Source: Kineococcus sp. NBC_00420 (lineage in GTDB: Bacteria; Actinomycetota; Actinomycetes; Actinomycetales; Kineococcaceae). From it: a stretch of DNA of 64,000 bases. The stretch spans positions 5,232,006 through 5,296,005 of the forward strand of contig NZ_CP107930.1 in assembly GCF_036021035.1 (NCBI RefSeq). Reading direction: 5' to 3'. This document shows, piece after piece, positions 58,787-64,000 of the stretch (its first letter is position 1; the number at the start of each line of letters is the position of its first letter). The position numbers and the translations under genes were made by a program. Under the pieces are notes generated by a model. It was not told where the DNA came from and searched no databases. It worked only from the letters and a program-made list of their open reading frames with translations.

Positions 58787-59919
58787 GGGGCGGCATACGT
58801 CTCGGCCGCCCGTTCGGCGTACCGCTGCTGCTGGCGCCCTCGTGGTTCCTGTTCGCGGCGCTCATCGTCGTGATCTTCGCTCCGGTCGTCCAACGCCAGG
58901 TCGCGGGACCGGCGTCCTACGTCGTCGCCTTCGGCTACGCGGTGCTGCTGCTGATCTCGGTCCTGCTGCACGAGGTCGCGCACGCCCTGGCGGCGAAGTG
59001 GTCCGGCATGCGCGTCACCGGCATCGTCCTCAACGTGTGGGGCGGGTTCACCTCCCACGAGGGGCGCACCGGACCGGGCAGCAGCCTGGTCATCGCGGTC
59101 GTCGGTCCCATCGTCAACGCGGTCATCGCCCTGGTGGCGTGGCAGGTCGGTGGCGCCGTGCGGGACCAGCCCGACGGCGGCGGGGTCGCCGGGCTGCTGC
59201 TGGGGGCCCTGACGTTGTCGAACGCCCTGCTGGCCGTCTTCAACCTGCTGCCCGGGCTCCCGCTGGACGGTGGGCACGCGCTGGAGGCCGTCGTCTGGAA
59301 GGTCCGCGGCGACCGGCTCGCGGGGACCGTCGTCGCCGGCTGGGTCGGGCGGGTCCTCGCGGTGGTCGTCTTCGTCGGGGCCCTCTTCGGCCCGCGGCTG
59401 CTGGGCTTCGGCACGTCCATCACGGACGTCGTCTGGGCCGGCCTCGTCGGTTCGCTGCTGTGGCAGGGGGCCTCGGGTGCCCTGAAGTACGCGACGCAGC
59501 AGCGTCGGGTGCCGGCGCTGAGCGCGCGGGTGCTGCTGCGTCCCGCGATCGGGGTGAACGCCCGGGCCACCGTCGAGGAGGTCGTGCGCTCGGCACGTGC
59601 CGCGATCGACGCCGGTGCGACGTCGGGAACGCAGCGCGACCTCGAGGTCGTCCTCGTCACCGACGACGGGGTGCCCGTGGCCGTCGTCGACACCACGGCG
59701 CTGCGTCAGGTCCCGGCGGGACGCCGGACCTCGCTGGGGGCCGGGGCCACCGCCCGGGCCCTACCGCCGCGTTCCTGGCTGGCCGAGGACCTCGCCGGTG
59801 AGGACCTGCTCGACGCCGTCCAGGTCCGTCCCGGTGAGCACGTCATCATCGACGGTCAGGGTCGGGTGCGGGGTCTGCTGCACACCTCCGACGTCATCCA
59901 GGCCGTCACGGCCCGCTGA
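58783..59919 (+). CDS. Site-2 protease (peptidase M50) with C-terminal CBS domains
   Basis: A 378-residue membrane protease. H63-E64-x2-H67 in LLHEVAHALAAKWSG is the zinc motif, and FNLLPGLPLDGGHALE holds the third ligand (Asp). About six helices precede residue 240. Residues 245-378 form a pair of CBS domains (DLEVVLVTDDGVPVAVVDTT and PGEHVIIDGQGRVRGLLHTS), which bind adenosyl nucleotides in other families. It may perform intramembrane proteolysis of a regulator, such as an anti-sigma factor. GTG 58783 has no ribosome site of its own and is coupled to a leader ORF. It is followed by trmI after 37 bases. Confidence 0.9.
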   Translation: MRGGIRLGRPFGVPLLLAPSWFLFAALIVVIFAPVVQRQVAGPASYVVAFGYAVLLLISVLLHEVAHALAAKWSGMRVTGIVLNVWGGFTSHEGRTGPGSSLVIAVVGPIVNAVIALVAWQVGGAVRDQPDGGGVAGLLLGALTLSNALLAVFNLLPGLPLDGGHALEAVVWKVRGDRLAGTVVAGWVGRVLAVVVFVGALFGPRLLGFGTSITDVVWAGLVGSLLWQGASGALKYATQQRRVPALSARVLLRPAIGVNARATVEEVVRSARAAIDAGATSGTQRDLEVVLVTDDGVPVAVVDTTALRQVPAGRRTSLGAGATARALPPRSWLAEDLAGEDLLDAVQVRPGEHVIIDGQGRVRGLLHTSDVIQAVTAR

Positions 59920-59956
59920 CCCACCTCCCCGAACACCCCCGCTGGAAGGACCTCCT

Positions 59957-61033
59957 GTGAACACCCCCACCCCGCCGCCGACCGGCGCCCACACGCGTCG
60001 CGGACCTCTGCGCGAGGGGGAACGCGTGCAGCTCACCGACCCCCGCGGCCGGATGCACACCATCACCCTCACCGCGGGCAAGGAGTTCCACACCCACCGC
60101 GGCAAGTTCCTGCACGACGACCTCATCGGCCGTCCCGACGGGACGACCATCGTGAACACCGCGAGCATCCAGTACCTGGTGATGCGGCCGCTGCTGCCGG
60201 ACTTCGTCCTCTCGATGCCCCGCGGTGCCGCGGTCGTCTACCCCAAGGACGCGGGGCAGATCGTGGCGATGGCCGACATCTTCCCCGGCGCGGTCGTCAT
60301 CGAGGCCGGTGTGGGCTCCGGTGCGCTGACGATGTCGCTGCTGCGGGCCGTCGGCGACGGCGGACAGGTGCACTCCTTCGAACGACGCCAGGACTTCGCC
60401 GACGTCGCGACGGGGAACGTGGAGACGTTCTTCGGCGGTGGCCACCCCGCGTGGACGCTGCGCGTGGGTGACCTGGTGGAGACCCTGCCGGGGGTGGGGC
60501 TGCAGGCCGACCGGGCCGTCCTCGACATGCTCGCGCCGTGGGAGTGCCTGGACGCCGTCGCCGATGCGATGGCGCCCGGCGGGGTGCTGATCTGCTACGT
60601 CGCGACGGCCACGCAGCTCTCCCGCGTCGCCGAGGCGGCCCGCGACTCCGGCCGCTGGACCGAACCCGAGGCGTGGGAGTCGATGGTGCGCGGGTGGCAC
60701 CTCGAGGGTCTGGCCGTGCGTCCGCAGCACCGGATGATCGGGCACACCGGTTTCCTCATCACGACCCGCCGCCTCGCCGACGGGGTGAAGCCGCCGCTGC
60801 GCAAGCGCCGTCCCGCGCCGGGGGCCTACCCCACCACTCCCGTGGCGACGGAGGCCCCCGACGACCTCGAGGTCGAACCAGGCGACCAGGTCGACCAGGT
60901 CGAGGCGAACGGGGAGGACGGCACCGAGTACGGCGACCGTCCCGTCTCCGACCGCAAGGTGCGCAAGGCGGCCCGTGAGGCCGCCCGAGGCGCCGAGGCC
61001 TCCGCGGCCGCCCAGGAGCCGACCGAGGAGTGA
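59957..61033 (+). CDS. trmI: tRNA (adenine-58-N1)-methyltransferase
   Basis: A 358-residue enzyme. The N-terminal beta domain has LREGERVQLTDPRGRMHTIT and FHTHRGKFLHDDLIGRPDGT; the Rossmann-like part has VIEAGVGSGALTMSLLRAVG (SAM loop), VHSFERRQDFADVATGN and RAVLDMLAPWECLDAVAD. It methylates A58 in the T-loop of tRNA with SAM; the M. tuberculosis orthologue is Rv2118c. The last 75 residues form an acidic, then basic tail (VEPGDQVDQVEANGED, RKVRKAAREAARG) that is longer than usual. GTG 59957 has AAGGA nine bases upstream. It probably shares a transcript with the M50 gene. Confidence 0.95.
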   Translation: MNTPTPPPTGAHTRRGPLREGERVQLTDPRGRMHTITLTAGKEFHTHRGKFLHDDLIGRPDGTTIVNTASIQYLVMRPLLPDFVLSMPRGAAVVYPKDAGQIVAMADIFPGAVVIEAGVGSGALTMSLLRAVGDGGQVHSFERRQDFADVATGNVETFFGGGHPAWTLRVGDLVETLPGVGLQADRAVLDMLAPWECLDAVADAMAPGGVLICYVATATQLSRVAEAARDSGRWTEPEAWESMVRGWHLEGLAVRPQHRMIGHTGFLITTRRLADGVKPPLRKRRPAPGAYPTTPVATEAPDDLEVEPGDQVDQVEANGEDGTEYGDRPVSDRKVRKAAREAARGAEASAAAQEPTEE

Positions 61034-61049
61034 GCTCAGCGGGCGGGCG

Positions 61050-61778
61050 TCAGAGCAGCCACTGCCGGGGCGGGTTCGTGACGCCCGGCACCTGACGCTC
61101 GCCGGGCGCGGGGGCGGCCCACCGCACCCCGTTGGCCAGCACCTGCTGGATCTCGGACTGCTGGTAGACGGGGTACTCCTGGTCGCCGGGGCTGAAGTAG
61201 AAGATCCGCCCGCGACCGCGGGTGAAGGTCACCCCGGAGCGGAACACCTCGCCCCCGGCGAACGAGCTGATGAACAGCAGGTCGTCGGGGTCGGGGATGT
61301 CGAAGAGTTCCCCGTACATCTCCTGCTTCGGGATGACGATGGGGCTGGGGATCCCCTGAGCGATGGGGTGGGACGGTTTCACGTTCCAGACGAGCTCCTG
61401 CTCGCCCTCGTTCCGCCAGGCCAGCGAGCACGTCGTGCCGAGCAGGTTCCGGAAGATCTTCGAGAAGTGCGCGGAGTGCAGGGCGAGGAGCCCCATGCCC
61501 CCCAGCACGTGCGCCTTGACGCGTTCGACGACCGCGTCGTCGACCTGGTCGTGGGCGACGTGGCCCCACCAGAGGACGACGTCGGTGCTCACGAGGACCT
61601 CCTCGCTGAGACCGTGCTCGGGGTCCGCCAGCGTCGCGGTGGAGACCTCGGCGTCGGGCAGCAGCCGCCGCAGCCCGGCGGCGATGGCGCCGTGGATGCC
61701 GTCGGGGTAGTACTCGCCGATGTCCGGCGGGTTCTGGTTGCGTTCGTGGACGCCTTCGTTCCAGACCAGCACCTTCAC
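61050..61778 (-). CDS. ThuA-like (trehalose utilisation) family protein
   Basis: A 242-residue protein: [20 protein letters not shown], then [60 protein letters not shown] and [15 protein letters not shown]. These match the ThuA/class I amidotransferase-like fold used in sugar catabolism clusters. The chemical step is not certain. GTG 61778 overlaps the oxidoreductase stop (GTGA), and the two genes occur together in many actinobacterial sugar-degradation operons. Confidence 0.88.
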   Translation of the reverse strand: MKVLVWNEGVHERNQNPPDIGEYYPDGIHGAIAAGLRRLLPDAEVSTATLADPEHGLSEEVLVSTDVVLWWGHVAHDQVDDAVVERVKAHVLGGMGLLALHSAHFSKIFRNLLGTTCSLAWRNEGEQELVWNVKPSHPIAQGIPSPIVIPKQEMYGELFDIPDPDDLLFISSFAGGEVFRSGVTFTRGRGRIFYFSPGDQEYPVYQQSEIQQVLANGVRWAAPAPGERQVPGVTNPPRQWLL

Positions 61779-62842
61779 GCGAGGGTCCCCCCGATCCGTT
61801 CCACGGCTTCGACCTGACCGGAGGAGGCGGACCGGGCGGCGGCCTCCATGAGGGCGACGCTGCCGAGGTTGGAGCGCCCCGTGACGTCCGGGGCCGCTCC
61901 GCCCTGGACGGCGGCGGCGAACTGGCGCAGACCGGCGGAGCGCCCCCACAGCGGCATGTCCGGCAGGGCCACGGGTGTCGCCGGCTTCCCGCCGAGCCCG
62001 AGGGTGACGGCGTCGTCGACCGGACCCCGGTCCCCACGACCGGCCAGCGTCACCAGGCCCTTCTCGCCCTCGAAGCTCCACTCACCGTCCCAGAAGGTCT
62101 GCTCGGCCCGCGAGACCCAGCTCCCGCGGTAGCTCGCGACCAGCCCGCCCTCGAGTTCGATGACGAGCACCGCGGAGGCCTCTTCGGCGTACTTGCTCCA
62201 CGTCGGGTCGGTGACCTTGGCGTAGACGCTGACGGCTTCGCGGCCGGTCGTCATCCGCAGCAGGTCGAAGTGGTGGATCGCCATGTCGTAGATCAGCGGG
62301 TGCGGGAACTGGTAGTGGCGGTAGCTGTCGACGGGAGCGTCGTGGTCCCACCGGCGGAAGTCGACGTGCACGACGGAGAGGTCCCCGATCTCCCCGTCGG
62401 CGATGAGCTTGCGCACCGTCTGCGCCCCCGGGTAGAAGCGGTAGTTCTGGCTGACCTGCAGGACCAGGCCGAGTTCCTCCGCCCGCTCGACGGCCGTCCG
62501 GGCCTCGGCCACGGTGCCGGCGAACGGCTTCTCGACCAGGACGTGGAGGCCGGCCTCCAGGGCCTCCAGCGCGACCGGGACGTGGAAGTCCATCGGCGCG
62601 GTGACGAGGGCACCGTCGGCCTGGACGTTCTCCGCGGCCTCGGTCACCGACGAGAAGCACATCTCGTCGGGCAGACCCAGCGTCTTCTGCGCCGCGCGCA
62701 GCGTCGGTTCGTGGGCGTCGACGATGGCGACGCGGTCGACCTCGGGGACCGGCGGTATCGCCCGCCGTTCCCAGTCGCCTCCCCACCCGCCCAGCCCGAC
62801 GTGGATGATCCTGGTTCGCTTCGTCTCGTCGCCGTCGACCAC
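61775..62842 (-). CDS. Gfo/Idh/MocA-family oxidoreductase
   Basis: A 355-residue NAD(P)-dependent sugar oxidoreductase. [20 protein letters not shown] is the cofactor loop; the EKPFAG motif in [20 protein letters not shown] supplies the catalytic Lys; and [20 protein letters not shown] carries the H-H-D element. With the coupled ThuA-like protein it probably oxidises a sugar or cyclitol. GTG 62842 lies seven bases after TAGTTT (62850-62855, minus strand), so the mRNA is probably leaderless. Confidence 0.92.
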   Translation of the reverse strand: MVDGDETKRTRIIHVGLGGWGGDWERRAIPPVPEVDRVAIVDAHEPTLRAAQKTLGLPDEMCFSSVTEAAENVQADGALVTAPMDFHVPVALEALEAGLHVLVEKPFAGTVAEARTAVERAEELGLVLQVSQNYRFYPGAQTVRKLIADGEIGDLSVVHVDFRRWDHDAPVDSYRHYQFPHPLIYDMAIHHFDLLRMTTGREAVSVYAKVTDPTWSKYAEEASAVLVIELEGGLVASYRGSWVSRAEQTFWDGEWSFEGEKGLVTLAGRGDRGPVDDAVTLGLGGKPATPVALPDMPLWGRSAGLRQFAAAVQGGAAPDVTGRSNLGSVALMEAAARSASSGQVEAVERIGGTLA

Positions 62843-62952
62843 GTCCGGAAAACTACACCCAGGGCCTCCACCCCGGCCGAGAGGGCACGGGCGACCGACC
62901 CGCCGGCGGACTTCGTCGGGCTCCGGGTCCCTCCCGCGTGCGGGCGGAGACG

Positions 62953-63795
62953 TCAGACCATCAACTCGCGCAGCCGACGGACCCGGTCGAGCACCATCGG
63001 GTGGTCGGCGGGCAGGTTCCGCAGCGGGCCGGACCAGCGGCACACCTGCCGCAGCCCCAGCAGCACCGCGCTGCGGCGCAGCACCCGCTGCGACGGCGCG
63101 ACGCCGTACCCGCGGAGCAGGTGCGGCAGCAGGGGAGCGGGCAGCCTCTCCCCGTCGTGCAGCAGGAAGTGCGCGAGGTCGAACCACGGTTCCGCGCCCC
63201 GGGCCTCACCGAAGTCGATGAAACCCGTGAACACGCCGTCCTGGACGAAGACGGGGGTGACGTCGAGGTCGCCGTGGGCGAGGGCGGGAACGACGTCGAG
63301 GCCGCACTGCTCGGCGATCAGCCCCTCGAGGACGTCGAGTTCGAAGGGTGAGAAGAGTTCGGTGAGCCGACCCGGCCACGGGTCGGGGAGGTGGGACACC
63401 ACGAACTCGCGGTGGGTGGGGAACTCCGCGCGCAGCGGCCAGCCCGGGCCGTCACGGACGATGGACCCGAAACCGTCGACGGGGATCGAGTTCAGGACGG
63501 CGAGGTGGCGACCGGCGGCCTCCAGGACGGCCGGCGCGTCCTCGGCGCGCGAGAGCGGCGCGCCGGGGACCTCCGTGGTCAGAGCGACCCACCGGTCGAG
63601 CCCGGCGTCGAACTGCGTGTGCAGGACGGCGGGCACCGGAACCCCCGCCGCGGCCAGCCGGGAGTGCAGTTCCGCGTCGGTGCGCAGGTCGTCGCCGGGC
63701 CGTTCCCCCACCCGCAGGTAGTACGTCGCGTCGTCGGTCCGCACCCGGTAGACGACCGTGGAGACGCCGTCCTCGACGCGTTCGACGGAGAACAC
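62953..63795 (-). CDS. APH/choline kinase-family phosphotransferase
   Basis: A 280-residue kinase-like protein. VVYRVRTDDATYYLRVGERP contains the N-lobe, PALAHGDLDVTPVFVQDG has the catalytic HGD loop (the Asn five residues after the Asp is replaced), and FTGFIDFGEARGAEPWFDLA the metal-binding Asp. The changed HGDLDVTPV loop suggests altered activity. GTG 63795 starts two bases after the stop of the sulfurtransferase, so the pair is co-transcribed. The substrate is unknown. Confidence 0.83.
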   Translation of the reverse strand: MFSVERVEDGVSTVVYRVRTDDATYYLRVGERPGDDLRTDAELHSRLAAAGVPVPAVLHTQFDAGLDRWVALTTEVPGAPLSRAEDAPAVLEAAGRHLAVLNSIPVDGFGSIVRDGPGWPLRAEFPTHREFVVSHLPDPWPGRLTELFSPFELDVLEGLIAEQCGLDVVPALAHGDLDVTPVFVQDGVFTGFIDFGEARGAEPWFDLAHFLLHDGERLPAPLLPHLLRGYGVAPSQRVLRRSAVLLGLRQVCRWSGPLRNLPADHPMVLDRVRRLRELMV

Positions 63796-63797
63796 GA

Positions 63798-64000
63798 TCA
63801 GCCGGCGTCCGGGCCGGTCGCGACCGGCCGCGACGGGTCGGCGACCCACTCCGACCACGAACCCGGGTAGAGCCTCGCGGGGATGCCGGCGACCTCGAGC
63901 GCGAGGAGGGTGTGGGCGGCGGTGACCCCGCTGCCGCAGTAGACCCCGACCGGTCCGGTGGAGACGTCGGCGAACCGCTCGCGCAGCCGTTCCGGGGCCA
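63798..64000 (-). CDS. Rhodanese-type sulfurtransferase, C-terminal part (cut by window edge)
   Basis: Only the last 67 residues are in the window. [20 protein letters not shown] is the active-site loop with the persulfide-forming Cys, and [20 protein letters not shown] is the standard end of thiosulfate or 3-mercaptopyruvate sulfurtransferases. The CGSGVT loop resembles the 3-mercaptopyruvate type more than classical rhodanese. The start is beyond 64000. The kinase gene follows two bases later. Confidence 0.88.
   Translation of the reverse strand, partial: APERLRERFADVSTGPVGVYCGSGVTAAHTLLALEVAGIPARLYPGSWSEWVADPSRPVATGPDAG

Noticed and set aside
856-64000. Many long open frames antisense or out of frame to real genes (for example 21325-25584, 14759-18295, 9438-11375 minus)
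   Set aside because: They are Arg/Gly/Pro-rich or charged low-complexity translations with no motifs, and they lie opposite genes with clear domains. High GC removes stop codons from shadow frames.
1-64000. tRNA, rRNA, insertion sequence or prophage genes
   Set aside because: I looked for conserved tRNA arms in the longer gaps, transposase motifs and phage gene order and saw none. Small non-coding RNAs cannot be excluded by eye.

Overview
The window is one continuous, very GC-rich chromosome segment from an actinomycete. The evidence is mshC (mycothiol biosynthesis), a PAC2-family gene, a TrmI methyltransferase, a DUF3090/SCO1664-type pair, many GTG starts, and codon use strongly biased to G or C in the third position. 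The gene set fits Kineosporiales (Kineococcus-like), but that is inference. I see no rRNA, tRNA, CRISPR array, insertion sequence or integrase. No stretch over 300 bases lacks a gene.

Layout. (1) 1-12.8 kb: end of a type III polyketide synthase with an ICMT-type methyltransferase, an MFS transporter, an ABC ATPase, PdxH-like and APH(3')-like enzymes, an ECF sigma/anti-sigma pair, a secreted lytic transglycosylase, an EAL-CBS cyclic-di-GMP protein, an amino acid permease and a MarR/VOC pair. (2) 12.9-22.8 kb: a convergent response regulator and sensor kinase, a MoxR-like ATPase with an unusual metallopeptidase/VWA partner, a decayed kinase, a transglutaminase-like gene and a block of unrecognised genes. 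(3) 22.8-30.2 kb: ABC exporter, MarR/luciferase-like operon, a second permease, then uppP. (4) 30.3-46.8 kb: a polysaccharide island with three glycosyltransferases, Wzz-, Wzx- and Wzy-like proteins, Gmd and Fcl (GDP-fucose), a WcaF-like acetyltransferase, an intact TagD-like cytidylyltransferase beside a fusion of a degenerate cytidylyltransferase to a CDP-alcohol phosphotransferase, and two large exported proteins (propeller-LamG-FN3 and a GH71 alpha-1,3-glucanase) that share a C-terminal DNRLRE-type domain. (5) 46.9-61.0 kb: corA, then the conserved actinobacterial block of histidine phosphatase, DUF3090, SCO1664 family, mshC, a frameshifted dipeptidase, three tandem AIM24 genes, DUF805, PAC2, HAD, hydrolase, RecB-type nuclease, M50 protease and trmI. 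(6) 61.0-64.0 kb: ThuA-like and Gfo/Idh/MocA genes, an APH-like kinase and a partial sulfurtransferase.

How the genes fit together. In Mycobacterium tuberculosis uppP (Rv2136c) lies next to the phosphatase-to-mshC block (Rv2135c-Rv2130c). Here the polysaccharide island and corA sit between them, next to the enzyme that recycles the undecaprenyl carrier such pathways use. The island looks like a nearly complete Wzx/Wzy pathway for a fucose-containing polymer, with a possible phospho-alcohol decoration, but it has no recognisable priming glycosyltransferase.

Expression signals are unusually clear. More than twenty genes start 6-8 bases after a TANNNT-like -10 box, as expected for leaderless mRNAs. 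Two such promoters drive short leader ORFs (20 and 12 codons) whose stop codons overlap the GTG starts of uppP and the M50 protease. Up to three genes appear to start at CTG within a CTGA stop/start overlap. All functions are assigned by reading motifs; no database search was run.
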